From the NCBI GenBank assembly GCA_039193455.1, contig JBCCWO010000015.1:23174-87173 (forward strand): a stretch of 64,000 nt of DNA, written 5' to 3'. Origin of the DNA: JBCBGF01 sp039193455 (lineage in GTDB: Bacteria > Pseudomonadota > Alphaproteobacteria > Rhodobacterales > Rhodobacteraceae). The translations under genes and the position numbers were made by a program. Below the pieces are notes generated by a model that saw only the letters and a program-made list of their open reading frames with translations, was not told the DNA's origin and did no database searches. Of this stretch, positions 8,084 to 17,969 are shown piece after piece. Each line of letters starts with the position of its first letter. The stretch's first letter is position 1.

Positions 8084-9796
8084 ATGCAGGGCGTAATTCG
8101 GGCGTTCGTCGCGGTAGTTGGCATTCTCTGGCTTGGTCTGTCCGGGCCGACAGCGGCGCAGGATCAACAACAGGTCTGGGTTCAGATCGAGGCGCGCCCA
8201 ACGCTGCCCCAGGCGTTGGAACGCGCGCGCGCCTATGACAACGCGGTGCGCAACGTGACAGGTTATCGCCTGCGCACCGGCTGGTATGCCATCGCGCTCG
8301 GACCCTACTCGGCCCCCTTTGCCGAGGCAGAGCTGGCCCGCCTGCGCGCCGAACGCGCCATCCCGCCCGACAGCTTCATCGCCGATGGGGGTGAGTTCGT
8401 GGAACGGTTCTGGCCCGATCAGCCGCTGGTCACCATTCTGCCGGAAACCGTCACGCCGCCCCCGGTTCTGGCCGACGAAACACCGGCCCAGGCCCGCGCG
8501 GGCGAACGCGCCCTGTCCGAAGACGACCGCATCGAATTGCAACGCGCCCTGCAATGGGCGGGCTATTACACCAGTACGATCGACGGCCTGATCGGCCCCG
8601 GCACGCGGCGGTCAATGGCCGCCTGGCAGGCGGCCGAGGGGTTCGACCCCACCGGGGTGATGACCACCGGACAGCGGGCCGATCTTGTGGGCGCCTACCG
8701 CACGGCGCGCAACAGCCTGGGGATCGAACGCGTTGTCGATTTCGAGGCGGGGATCGAAGCCGATCTGCCCAAGGCACTGGTGGCGTTTGACCGCTATGAG
8801 GCCCCCTTCGCCCATTTCACCCCCGTCAACGACAGCGGGGCCGAAGTTCTCTTTATCTCGCAGGCCGGGGACAGCACGGCGATGGCCGCGCTTTACGAGA
8901 TCCTGCAAACGCTTGAGATCCTCCCGCCCGAGGGGCGGCGCGTGCTCAGCCGCCGGGGGTTCACCATCGAGGGGGAGAATGAAACGCGCTACGGCTTTGC
9001 CAGCGTCAGCCTCAGCGAGGACACGCTCAAGGGCTTCATCCTTTCCTGGCCGGCCGAGGATCGCGCGCGCCGCGTTCTGGCGCTCGGCGCGCTTCGCGAC
9101 AGCTTTACCACACTGCCCGGTGTGCTGCCCGATGACATCGGGTTGACCGAAGACCAGCGCCCCGACCTTGTGGCGGGGCTACAGATCCGCGCCCCCCGCC
9201 TCACCCAGAGCGGCGGTTACATCGACGCGGGCGGCGGCGTTCTCACCGCATTGGGCCAGCTTGAGGGATGCGGCCGGATCACGCTGGGCGATGAGACCGA
9301 GATGTCACTCACCGCAGCCGACCCCACGCTCGGCGTCGCGCTCTTGCGCCCCACCGCGCCGCAGGCCCCCATCGCAACCCTACGCCTCGCGGCAACCACC
9401 GCGCGGCTGAAATCCGACATTGCCGTCGCGGGCCACTCCTATGGCGGGATTTTGGGCGCGCCGACGGTGACCTATGGCACGCTCGAAGACGTACGCGGGC
9501 TTGACGGCGACGCCCGCCGCGACCGCCTTTCGATCAGCGTTCAGCCCGGCGACGCAGGCGGGCCGGTCCTGTCCCCGGCGGGCGCGCTGCTTGGCGTGCT
9601 GATGCCCGCGCCTGCGGACGGCGAACGCACGTTGCCCGCGGATGTGCACCTGTCCACGGATGCAGCCGCGCTCGCGCCGTTTCTGGCAGATAACGGTGTG
9701 CCCGACGCAGCCTCCTTCGGCGCCGCCCCGATCGCGCCCGAGGATCTTGCGACACTCGCCGCCGATGTAACCGTGCTGGTGCAATGCTGGGACTAA
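8084..9796 (+). CDS. Secreted SPOR / peptidoglycan-binding / degenerate trypsin-like protein
   Basis: A 570-residue exported protein: signal peptide to about residue 25, SPOR-like region about 30-95, PG-binding_1-like domain about 145-205 (ELQRALQWAGYY and DGLIGPGTRRSMAAWQ), and a C-terminal chymotrypsin-fold domain about 370-535. In that domain the catalytic pattern is lost: the GDSGGP loop reads GDAGGP (A491), the expected histidine stretch reads VLTALGQLEGC, and the aspartate stretch reads ADPTLGVALLR. It is therefore probably a non-catalytic, septum- or wall-binding scaffold. Divergent from glyQ. Domain order is clear; the role is inferred. Confidence 0.8.
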   Translation: MQGVIRAFVAVVGILWLGLSGPTAAQDQQQVWVQIEARPTLPQALERARAYDNAVRNVTGYRLRTGWYAIALGPYSAPFAEAELARLRAERAIPPDSFIADGGEFVERFWPDQPLVTILPETVTPPPVLADETPAQARAGERALSEDDRIELQRALQWAGYYTSTIDGLIGPGTRRSMAAWQAAEGFDPTGVMTTGQRADLVGAYRTARNSLGIERVVDFEAGIEADLPKALVAFDRYEAPFAHFTPVNDSGAEVLFISQAGDSTAMAALYEILQTLEILPPEGRRVLSRRGFTIEGENETRYGFASVSLSEDTLKGFILSWPAEDRARRVLALGALRDSFTTLPGVLPDDIGLTEDQRPDLVAGLQIRAPRLTQSGGYIDAGGGVLTALGQLEGCGRITLGDETEMSLTAADPTLGVALLRPTAPQAPIATLRLAATTARLKSDIAVAGHSYGGILGAPTVTYGTLEDVRGLDGDARRDRLSISVQPGDAGGPVLSPAGALLGVLMPAPADGERTLPADVHLSTDAAALAPFLADNGVPDAASFGAAPIAPEDLATLAADVTVLVQCWD

Positions 9797-9803
9797 GCGG
9801 ACC

Positions 9804-11255
9804 TTAACTCGTCCGCCAGAATGCCACCGTGAGCAGCGCATAAACCGCCATCAACTCCAGCCGCCCGATCAGCATCCCGGCAATCAACAGCCATTTCGCG
9901 GTATCATTCAGCCCGCCAAAATTCCCCGCGGGCCCGATCTCATCCCCAAGCCCGGGTCCGATATTGGCAAGCGCCGCCGCCGCCCCGCTGACCGAGGTGA
10001 TGAAATCCAATCCCGTCGCCCCCAGCGCCACGGACAAAACCCCCAGCGACACGATAAACAGCACAAAGAAAGCCATGACCGAGGACAGCACATCCTCACC
10101 CACGGGCCGCCCCGCATAGCGCGGTGTAAAGACCCCGTTGGGCGAATGGATCTGGCGGATCTGAACCTTGATCGACGAAAACAACAGCTGGTAGCGGAAC
10201 ACCTTGATCGAGCATGAGGTTGACCCTGCGCACCCACCGATCAGGCCGGTGAAAAAGATCAGCACGACCGGAAACGCGCCCCAGACCATGTAGTCCGCGC
10301 TGGCATAACCTGTGCCCGTCAGGATCGAGGCCACGTTGAACAGGGCCTTGCGGAACGCCGCCTCGCTCAGCGCCCCGGCCTGCACCCACAGCCACAGGGT
10401 CACAATCGCCACGATCACCGCCAGAATGATGAAAAAGACGCGGATCTGGCTGTCCATAATCAGCGGGCGGGCGGACCCGGCGAGCAGCTGCACATAGCGC
10501 ACAAAGGGCAACGCGGCGAGCAGCATAAAGACGACCGCTACATACTCCACCGCGGGGGCAAACCCGGCGAACGAACTGTCGTAATTGGCAAAGCCGCCTG
10601 TGGCCACCGTGGTCATCGCATGGGTGACGGCATCGAAGGTGTTCATGCCCGCGATCAGGTAGGCCAGCGCACAAAAGAACGTCAGCGAAAAGTAAATCAC
10701 CGAGATCTGAGACGAAATCTCGGTCGCGCGCGGCAGGATCTTTCCAAAGGTGTCGAACCCCTCGGAGCGAAAGATCTGCATGCCGCCGATCCGCAGCTCG
10801 GGCAGGAACACCATCGCCACAACGATGATCCCGATCCCGCCAAACCATTGCAGCAACGCGCGCCAGAACAGCAAACCCTGCGGCAATGTCTCAAGATCGG
10901 ACAGCACCGTCGACCCCGTGGTGGTCAAGCCCGACATCGCCTCGAAAAACGCATCGACGAACCGGGCCTCTGTCGCGCCCAGCGCAAAGGGCAACGCCCC
11001 AAAGACCGGCAGCGCGAACCAGACCCCGGTGGTCAACAAAAACGTCTGCTGAATGCTCAGCCGATCCGTGACGCCATTGGCACAGGCAATGGCCAGGAAC
11101 ACGCCCGTCAGCGTGGTGATGATCGAAGCTTGCAGAAAGGCCGTCCAATGCCCGTTGCCCTGCGCCACATCAATCAGCAGCGGGACGATCATCGCCACGC
11201 CCAGCGAGGCGACCAACAGGCCAATCACGTGCCCCACCGGGCGCAGATCAATCAT
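9804..11255 (-). CDS. trkH: TrkH family potassium uptake protein
   Basis: Inner-membrane K+ translocating subunit of a Trk/Ktr system, normally working with the NAD-binding TrkA. The protein (483 residues from this start) is hydrophobic throughout with repeated M1-P-M2 units; selectivity-filter segments include GLTTTGSTVLSD, TVATGGFANYDSSF and TGTGYASADY. The start at 11255 (MIDLRPVGHVIGLL) fits the usual N-terminus; an in-frame ATG at 11279 adds eight residues and has a slightly better upstream purine stretch. It lies about 45 bases downstream of folE2 on the same strand; no trkA is in the window. Confidence 0.92.
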   Translation of the reverse strand: MIDLRPVGHVIGLLVASLGVAMIVPLLIDVAQGNGHWTAFLQASIITTLTGVFLAIACANGVTDRLSIQQTFLLTTGVWFALPVFGALPFALGATEARFVDAFFEAMSGLTTTGSTVLSDLETLPQGLLFWRALLQWFGGIGIIVVAMVFLPELRIGGMQIFRSEGFDTFGKILPRATEISSQISVIYFSLTFFCALAYLIAGMNTFDAVTHAMTTVATGGFANYDSSFAGFAPAVEYVAVVFMLLAALPFVRYVQLLAGSARPLIMDSQIRVFFIILAVIVAIVTLWLWVQAGALSEAAFRKALFNVASILTGTGYASADYMVWGAFPVVLIFFTGLIGGCAGSTSCSIKVFRYQLLFSSIKVQIRQIHSPNGVFTPRYAGRPVGEDVLSSVMAFFVLFIVSLGVLSVALGATGLDFITSVSGAAAALANIGPGLGDEIGPAGNFGGLNDTAKWLLIAGMLIGRLELMAVYALLTVAFWRTS

Positions 11256-11299
11256 GGGGGCGAGCGTTGACGGCTGCATCGCCGCCTGTCAAGCGGTGC

Positions 11300-12403
<1,104 letters not shown>

Positions 12404-12557
12404 CGGTTACCCTCCGCCCAATCATCCGGGGGCTACAGATGGGATGCTGCGACGGATTGTCCAGTGATGTTTACCTTAATTTCACGTCATCGGGCGGGCG
12501 GTTGCGCATCCTGCTGGACGGCTGCCCTAGGGAAACGGCCGAAGGAAACCCCGCCGA

Positions 12558-13292
12558 TTACCCATATTTTTCAATGAACTTCTGCAAAATCCGTTCCGGC
12601 TGATCCACATGCGCAGCCAGACACCGGTCGGTCAGATCGGCGGCATCGGCCGGATCGAAATACCCCCGGTCGCGGTAAATCCGGATACGGTCGGCAAAGA
12701 CCGCGCCGTCCGCCTCGGGGTGGAACTGCGTGGCATAGACGTTCTCGCCAAACCGGATCATCTGATAGGGGCAGCTGTCCGACGCCATCAGATGCGCGCA
12801 GCCCGCAGGCAGGGCCTGCGTCGCCTCTTTGTGACCGACCAGCGCGGGAAACGCGCGCGGCAGATCGGCCAACAGCGGGTCCGCCGCCCCCTCTTCTGTC
12901 ACCGTGCAGTCGACCGGCCCCACAGGCTCGCCCCAACGGCGCTTGCTCACCTCGGTGCCCAGGTGATGGGCCAGAATGCTGATCCCATAGCAGCAACCCA
13001 TGAACGGCATGTCGCGCCCGGTGATTTCGGGCATCAGCCCCAGGATCTCTGCCTCGATCCGCGCCTCGATCGGCGGCTTGGTCTCGACGGGGTCGCTGAC
13101 GCATCCGGGGCCGCCGCCCACGATGACGCCCGCATAGTCCGACACATCCAGATCCTGCGGCATCGGCCCCTGATCCAGCCGGATACGATGGGTCCGTTCG
13201 GGCGCGAGCCCGCCCTTGGCCAGAAAGGCCGCGTACTCGCCATCGGACGCCTCGGTTTCGGGCCGGAGCTGAAGGATCAAAAATCGCCGCAT
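12558..13292 (-). CDS. Class I glutamine amidotransferase
   Basis: Single-domain GATase1 protein (244 residues) of the GMP-synthase-like group. GVIVGGGPGCVSDP precedes the nucleophile elbow MGCCYGISI (nucleophile expected at C101), and the histidine of the triad is in YATQFHPEAD. The residue after the elbow glycine pair is Ser where Gln is common. It may release ammonia from glutamine or act as a gamma-glutamyl hydrolase; no partner synthase is adjacent. It sits alone between folE2 and a LysR gene, all on the minus strand. Confidence 0.82.
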   Translation of the reverse strand: MRRFLILQLRPETEASDGEYAAFLAKGGLAPERTHRIRLDQGPMPQDLDVSDYAGVIVGGGPGCVSDPVETKPPIEARIEAEILGLMPEITGRDMPFMGCCYGISILAHHLGTEVSKRRWGEPVGPVDCTVTEEGAADPLLADLPRAFPALVGHKEATQALPAGCAHLMASDSCPYQMIRFGENVYATQFHPEADGAVFADRIRIYRDRGYFDPADAADLTDRCLAAHVDQPERILQKFIEKYG

Positions 13293-13344
13293 TGCCCGTG
13301 ATTACAGGAGCTTGCGCAGAGTGGAAAGTCGCGTTGCGCAGGGC

Positions 13345-14217
13345 CTAGGCCGCAAGCGCCCCGTCCGCGAAACTCGCCCGCATGTGATCGGCCGCCGCAA
13401 GCGCCGCCTCAGACAGATTCTGCCCGGTCACAAGCACCAACTGATAGCTGCACAGCCTCGGCAAACCCGCCTCGAACGGCACCTCGACAATGCAGCCACC
13501 CAGCGTGCTGCGCGGGATCGGGGCCACCGCCAGATCGGCATGCACCGCCGACTTCTGGCCGGCGAGGCTCCCCGATTCAAGGACGATGCGGTAGTTGCGC
13601 TTTTCGTCTTCCAGACCTTCGAGCCCCGCCTTGCGCCAGGCACAGCTCTTGTCCCAGACGGTCACCGGCACCGGGTCCATCTCATGTGCGACACCGCTTT
13701 TACAGCCCGCCCAGACCAGCTGTTCCTCGAACAGGACCTCGCCCGGGCGGTCCTTCACCTGCGATGGCAGGCGCGACACGACCGCCAGATCGAGCCGTCC
13801 CTCATTGATCATCCGCAACATGGGCCCGGTGTTGTCGACAAGCGCGTTGATCGCCACGCCCGGATGGGTACAGGCGAACCGGCGCAGCATATCGGGCAGC
13901 ACCTTTTCGGCCATATCGTCCGGCAGGCCCAGCCGCACCTCGCCCGTCATCGTCTGCGGGTGGAACGCCGCAACAAGCTCGCGATCAAGCGCCAGCATGC
14001 GCCGTGCATGGGCCAGCACCCGTTCGCCGTCTTCGGTCAGCGTGACCGACCGGCTGTCGCGGGCAAAAAGCGGACGGCCGAGGCTTTCTTCCATCTTCTT
14101 GACCTGCATCGACACGGCCGAGGGCGTGCGAAACACCGCTTTTGCCGCCGACGAAAAGTTGCCGGTTTCAGCAATCGCCACAAAGGTCCGCAACAGATCG
14201 AGGTCGAGCGTGTACAT
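13345..14217 (-). CDS. LysR family transcriptional regulator
   Basis: A 290-residue LysR protein: N-terminal winged HTH (DLLRTFVAIAETGNFSSAA, then AVSMQVKKMEESLGRPLF), followed by a substrate-binding effector domain (TGEVRLGLPDDMAEKVLP). The start at 14217 (MYTLDLDLL) has a GATGGG purine run upstream, whereas the ATG codons at 14232 and 14247 have none. It is divergent from the small gene at 14323, the usual target arrangement for LysR regulators; the AT-rich gap 14218-14322 would hold both promoters. The inducer is unknown. Confidence 0.9.
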   Translation of the reverse strand: MYTLDLDLLRTFVAIAETGNFSSAAKAVFRTPSAVSMQVKKMEESLGRPLFARDSRSVTLTEDGERVLAHARRMLALDRELVAAFHPQTMTGEVRLGLPDDMAEKVLPDMLRRFACTHPGVAINALVDNTGPMLRMINEGRLDLAVVSRLPSQVKDRPGEVLFEEQLVWAGCKSGVAHEMDPVPVTVWDKSCAWRKAGLEGLEDEKRNYRIVLESGSLAGQKSAVHADLAVAPIPRSTLGGCIVEVPFEAGLPRLCSYQLVLVTGQNLSEAALAAADHMRASFADGALAA

Positions 14218-14322
14218 GGGCCCATCTTTCATTTTTTCTGATAGCAAATGTAACTTCTTTTCGTTTTTCTGACAAGAGACGGCTCCTTATGTTCCCTCTC
14301 AGACAGCGAAAAGGAGCCCACC

Positions 14323-14574
14323 ATGGCCGACCAGACACTCCCCTGCCCGCCCGCCCCGCGCAGCCTCTTTGCGGGCGTTCACGCCGCCTTTGCGACGGTG
14401 CTAGCGTTCGCGACACGCCCCCAAGATCCCCGGGGCGTTGCAACGCTCCCCGACCATATCCGCGACGACCTTGGCCTGCCGCGCGGCGATCGCCCGACAA
14501 CGCACCTGTCGAGCAACAGCCGCGATGCCATGGCCGCACTGGAAATCGCTGCCCTGAAGGGGCGGTCGGGCTGA
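14323..14574 (+). CDS. Small protein with DUF1127-like C-terminus
   Basis: An 83-residue protein with a strong ribosome-binding site (AAAGGAG) before its ATG. The C-terminal half contains LPDHIRDDLGLPRGD, resembling the short helical DUF1127/YjiS-type motif (LxDHLLxDIGL). In alphaproteobacteria DUF1127 proteins can affect RNA turnover and phosphate or stress responses; that role is only a family analogy here. It is transcribed divergently from the adjacent LysR gene and is probably controlled by it. A GC-rich hairpin follows immediately. Confidence 0.7.
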   Translation: MADQTLPCPPAPRSLFAGVHAAFATVLAFATRPQDPRGVATLPDHIRDDLGLPRGDRPTTHLSSNSRDAMAALEIAALKGRSG

Positions 14575-14582
14575 TCCGGCAA

Positions 14583-14605
14583 GGCCGCGCCGTTCGGGCG
14601 CGGCC
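14583..14605. terminator. GC-rich hairpin between convergent genes
   Basis: Perfect 9-bp stem (GGCCGCGCC / GGCGCGGCC) with a five-base loop, directly between the convergent small gene and the DUF302 gene, whose stop codon it abuts. No T-run follows on either strand, so termination efficiency is uncertain; it may protect 3' ends instead. Confidence 0.55.
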
Positions 14606-15066
14606 TACTCGGTGGCGTCGGCAGCGATCGCTGCGAATATCGCGTCCAACTCTGCTGCGGCGGCGGCCAGATCCGGATCTGCCGCCGCCGTATAGGGCGC
14701 GAACACGGTACTGGGCAGTTTGTAGGACAGCGTGGCCGTCCCATCCGCATTTTCCGTCACATACATCCGGACTGGCGCCTCGATCATCGCGGGCGTGGAC
14801 AGTCGCAGGATACGGACCGCGAAGTCGTTGTTGAAAATCCCGATCACCCGGTTGCCCGGGATCTCGATCCCCCGGTTGCGCGCAACGCCCGTCGGCCCCG
14901 CCTCGGTCACCACGCCCATCCCATTGGCCCGCACCGCGTCTTTGACCGATGAAATCAGGTCGGCATAGGGCTTGCCGGTCTCGGTCACCGACCAGCCGGG
15001 GCGCGGCGCCATCTCGGCAAAGGCCGGGGCGGCAAGCAGGCAGAAAATCAGGGCAAGGCGGTACAT
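14605..15066 (-). CDS. Secreted DUF302 domain protein
   Basis: A 153-residue exported protein with a cleavable signal peptide (MYRLALIFCLLAAPAFA). The rest carries the DUF302 pattern: SSVKDAVRANGMGVVTEA, IPGNRVIGIFNND and MYVTENADGTATLSYKLP. DUF302 proteins are small alpha/beta proteins of unknown biochemical role. The start at 15066 is preferred because GGAG lies six bases upstream; the ATG codons at 15069 and 15078 are alternatives. Confidence 0.85.
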   Translation of the reverse strand: MYRLALIFCLLAAPAFAEMAPRPGWSVTETGKPYADLISSVKDAVRANGMGVVTEAGPTGVARNRGIEIPGNRVIGIFNNDFAVRILRLSTPAMIEAPVRMYVTENADGTATLSYKLPSTVFAPYTAAADPDLAAAAAELDAIFAAIAADATE

Positions 15067-15135
15067 CATCGGCTCCAAACGCAGTGTCCCGGCTGGGATA
15101 CGCCAATGCGGGCGGCGCTGCTGCTCACAATCCCG

Positions 15136-15612
15136 TCACGGGGTCAGATCCTTGCGCATCTGGAACCGGTGCAGCGCAACATCGTTCCGCGTCACCTCTT
15201 CGCGGGCGATCACGTCCCACCCCATGGCCTCAAAGAAAGGTCGCGCCACGGCACTCGCCGCGGTGGTCAGGATCAAACACCCCGCCCCGCGCGCCGCCTC
15301 TTCGATCGCACCATAAAGCGCCCGGCCAACACCCTGCCCCGCCATCTCGGGCGCGACAAAGGCCAGGTCGATATAGCCGGTGTCAGGATCAAGCGTCATA
15401 AAGCCCGCCGACTTCCCGTCCACCTCGGCAACGAACGTAGTCGCCATAGCCAGCCGCGCGTCCCACGCCGACACCTCGGGCACACGCGGCGCCCAGGCCG
15501 CGCGTTGCTCGGCGGTGTAGGCCCCCGCCGTTCCGACATGCACCGCGCGATGGAAAAGCGCGGCCAAGGCCTCTGCATCCGTCGTCCGGTATGGCCGGAT
15601 GCGCGGCGTCAC
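15136..15612 (-). CDS. GNAT family N-acetyltransferase
   Basis: A 158-residue GCN5-related acetyltransferase. The acetyl-CoA binding motif A is YIDLAFVAPEMAGQGVGRALY (positions about 80-100), with the Q/RxxGxG/A signature as QGVGRA. The C-terminal part LTTAASAVARPFFEAMGW matches the YafP-like branch. Substrate unknown. Its start overlaps the metZ stop (ATGA), so it is probably co-transcribed with metZ and under the same SAM-II control. Confidence 0.9.
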   Translation of the reverse strand: MTPRIRPYRTTDAEALAALFHRAVHVGTAGAYTAEQRAAWAPRVPEVSAWDARLAMATTFVAEVDGKSAGFMTLDPDTGYIDLAFVAPEMAGQGVGRALYGAIEEAARGAGCLILTTAASAVARPFFEAMGWDVIAREEVTRNDVALHRFQMRKDLTP

Positions 15613-16790
15613 ACCGCCTCCAGCGCCCCGCGGATATCGGCCAAAAGGTCGCTGGGATCCTCGATCCCGACGCTCAGCCGCACCAGCCCCGGCGTGATCC
15701 CCAAATGCGCCCGCTGGTCGTCGCTCAGCCGCTGATGGGTTGTCGTCGCCGGGTGGGTGATGATGCTTTTGGCATCCCCCAAGTTGTTGGAAATCGTCAC
15801 GATATCCAGCGCATTGAGGAAGCGGAACGCCGCCGCCTGCCCGCCCGCGATCTCAAGCGCGATCATGGTCCCGCCTGACCCCATCTGCGCGCGCGCAATC
15901 TCGTGCTGCGGATGCGCAGCAAGGCCGGGATAGATCACCTGGGTCAATCGGTTGTCACCCTCGAGCGCCTGCGCCAACGCCAGCGCGCCATCGGCCTGGG
16001 CCCGCACACGCAGATCCAGCGTCTCCATCCCCTTGAGCATGATCCAGGCGGTGAACGGGCTCATCGCGCCGCCGGTATGCTTGAGATAGGGCTCGACCGT
16101 CTTGCGAATGAACTCTCGGCGACCAAGGATCACCCCGCCCAGCGCGCGGCCCTGCCCGTCCACATGCTTGGTCGTCGAATAGACGACCACATCCGCCCCC
16201 ATCTCTAACGCGCGCGAAAAGATCGGGGTGGCAAAGACGTTGTCGACCACAACCGTGGCGCCGACCGCATGCGCCAGGGCAGACACCGCCTTCAGGTCGA
16301 TCACTTCAAGCGTCGGGTTCGACACGGTTTCCAAGAACACCGCCTTGGTGTCGGGCCGGATCGCCCCCTCCCACGCGGCAAGATCGGTGCCGTCGACAAA
16401 GGTCACCTCAACGCCGTACCGCGTGAGCACCTCTTCGAGGATGTACAGACAGGATCCAAACAGCGCGCGGGCCGATACGACGTGATCGCCCGCCTTCAGC
16501 ATCGACACCAACGCCCCGTTCACCGCCGCCATGCCGCTGGCCGTGGCAAACCCGTCCTCGGCCCCTTCGAGCGCGGCAATCCGTTCCTCGAACATCCGCA
16601 CCGTGGGGTTGCCATAGCGGGCATAGATGAACTCATCCGCGCCCGCCTGCAAAAACCGCGCCTCGGCGGCCTCGGCACTGTCATAGACAAAGCCTTGCGT
16701 CAGAAAGATCGCCTCTGACACCTCGCCATATTGGCTGCGGCGGGCGCCGGAATGCACAAGTTTCGTTCGGGTGTTCCAATCGTCGGCCAT
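15609..16790 (-). CDS. metZ: O-succinylhomoserine sulfhydrylase
   Basis: PLP enzyme of the Cys/Met metabolism family (393 residues), making homocysteine from O-succinylhomoserine and sulfide. Visible features are YARYGNPTVRMFEERIAALE, the cofactor site TASGMAAVNGAL, the aspartate in VVDNVFATP and the Schiff-base lysine in VYSTTKHVDGQG (K208). MetZ is preferred over MetC/CGL by overall motif pattern, though paralogues are hard to separate by eye. The start at 16790 has GGAGG five bases upstream. It is preceded by a SAM-II riboswitch and an intrinsic terminator, consistent with repression when SAM is plentiful. Confidence 0.92.
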   Translation of the reverse strand: MADDWNTRTKLVHSGARRSQYGEVSEAIFLTQGFVYDSAEAAEARFLQAGADEFIYARYGNPTVRMFEERIAALEGAEDGFATASGMAAVNGALVSMLKAGDHVVSARALFGSCLYILEEVLTRYGVEVTFVDGTDLAAWEGAIRPDTKAVFLETVSNPTLEVIDLKAVSALAHAVGATVVVDNVFATPIFSRALEMGADVVVYSTTKHVDGQGRALGGVILGRREFIRKTVEPYLKHTGGAMSPFTAWIMLKGMETLDLRVRAQADGALALAQALEGDNRLTQVIYPGLAAHPQHEIARAQMGSGGTMIALEIAGGQAAAFRFLNALDIVTISNNLGDAKSIITHPATTTHQRLSDDQRAHLGITPGLVRLSVGIEDPSDLLADIRGALEAV

Positions 16791-16803
16791 CGCCGCCTCC
16801 AAC

Positions 16804-16833
16804 AAAAAGCCCCCGGGCGCGAGCGTCGGGGGC
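16804..16833 (-). terminator. Intrinsic terminator in the metZ leader
   Basis: On the minus strand GCCCCCG pairs with CGGGGGC (7 bp, 11-base loop), followed by TTTTT. It lies between the SAM-II aptamer and the metZ ribosome-binding site, where it could attenuate metZ transcription. Confidence 0.8.
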
Positions 16834-16844
16834 AGTCTGTCCCT

Positions 16845-16904
16845 GACCTCTTTAGCGGCATGTTTAACGTGGCCCGCAATCCGGTGAACAAATCGCCACG
16901 GTGT
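16845..16904 (-). ncRNA. SAM-II riboswitch
   Basis: The minus strand carries the conserved SAM-II pieces in order: CGTGGCGATTTG, then CCGGATTGCGG, GCCACGTTAAA and CGCTAAAGAGG. The GTGGC/GCCAC pairing gives P1, and the downstream GCTAAAGAGG supplies the pseudoknot strand. SAM-II aptamers typically precede met genes in alphaproteobacteria, and metZ follows here. Boundaries are approximate. Confidence 0.9.
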
Positions 16905-17023
16905 GCGGCTTACTGCGCCCCCTTGTGGCGGTCAAGCACCGTCACGGGCCTGTAACAGACACGTCATGCGCCTGTCGTATGTCGGGCCTAGAGGATCACC
17001 ACAACATCTAGTGGTGGTGCGCG

Positions 17024-17944
17024 ATGCCCGTCATAGAGATCAATGCGATAGACGGTGTGGCAACCGGTTCGGGACGGGCCGGGTTGTCCACAGCCTTGCG
17101 TGACTTATCCCCAGGCGCCCCGGTGATCGTGCTGGTGCACGGCTACAAGTATTCACCGCGCCTGCCCGCCAGCGATCCGCACCAGCTGCTCTATGCGCTC
17201 AAACCCCTGCGCGGCGGGCGCACCCTGTCCTGGCCGCGGCATCTGGGTTTTGGCCGGGGCGATGCCCGTGAAGGGCTTTGCATCGCCTTTGGCTGGCACG
17301 CGCGCGACACGATCTGGCACGCCGCTGGCGCGGCCCGCGCGGCGGGCGCGACATTGGCCGACGTGATCGCCGAGGTCCGCCAGCACCATCGCGGGCCCGT
17401 TGATCTTTTTGCCCACAGTCTGGGCGCCCGTGTGGCCCTGTCGGGCCTGCACCACCTGCGCGCGGGCGATATCGGGCGGATGATCCTGTTGTCGGGGGCC
17501 GAGTTCCGTGCGCAGGCGCGCAACGCAGTGGGCACATCTGCGGGGCGACATGCCGAGATTGTGAATATCATCAGCCGCGAAAACGATCTGTTCGACCTGC
17601 TGTTCGAACGCCTGTTGCAGCCGCCCACCCGGTTCGACACCGCCATCGGCACCGGGCTGCCGGACGCGCCCGATGGGTGGCATGACCTGCGCATCGACGA
17701 TGACGCCACCCGCAGCGCCCTGAAATCGCTGGGGTTTCGCATTCCGCCACCCAAGCGCACCTTTTGCCACTGGTCCGGCTATATGCGCCCGGGCCTCTTC
17801 GCGCTTTACACCGCGATCCTGCGGGACCGGCTGTGCCTGCGCACCCTGTCGGCGGCCCTGCCTGCGCCGGCGCCGCAACGGGCGCCCCGGCTGATCCCGC
17901 GCGAGATGCCCCCCTTGCCCTTGCTGCGAAACGCTTCATCCTAG
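17024..17944 (+). CDS. Alpha/beta hydrolase (DUF900-like)
   Basis: A 306-residue cytoplasmic alpha/beta-hydrolase-fold protein. The oxyanion region is VIVLVHGYKYSP, the nucleophile elbow is VDLFAHSLGARVA (Ser in AHSLG), and a late segment RTFCHWSGYMRPGLF may carry the catalytic histidine. It resembles the DUF900/lipase-like group with unknown substrates. No signal peptide. It precedes the GST gene by 25 bases on the same strand, so they may form a two-gene unit. No strong ribosome-binding site was seen ahead of the ATG. Confidence 0.78.
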   Translation: MPVIEINAIDGVATGSGRAGLSTALRDLSPGAPVIVLVHGYKYSPRLPASDPHQLLYALKPLRGGRTLSWPRHLGFGRGDAREGLCIAFGWHARDTIWHAAGAARAAGATLADVIAEVRQHHRGPVDLFAHSLGARVALSGLHHLRAGDIGRMILLSGAEFRAQARNAVGTSAGRHAEIVNIISRENDLFDLLFERLLQPPTRFDTAIGTGLPDAPDGWHDLRIDDDATRSALKSLGFRIPPPKRTFCHWSGYMRPGLFALYTAILRDRLCLRTLSAALPAPAPQRAPRLIPREMPPLPLLRNASS

Positions 17945-17969
17945 GGGTGTAACCACCAAAGGATCGCCC

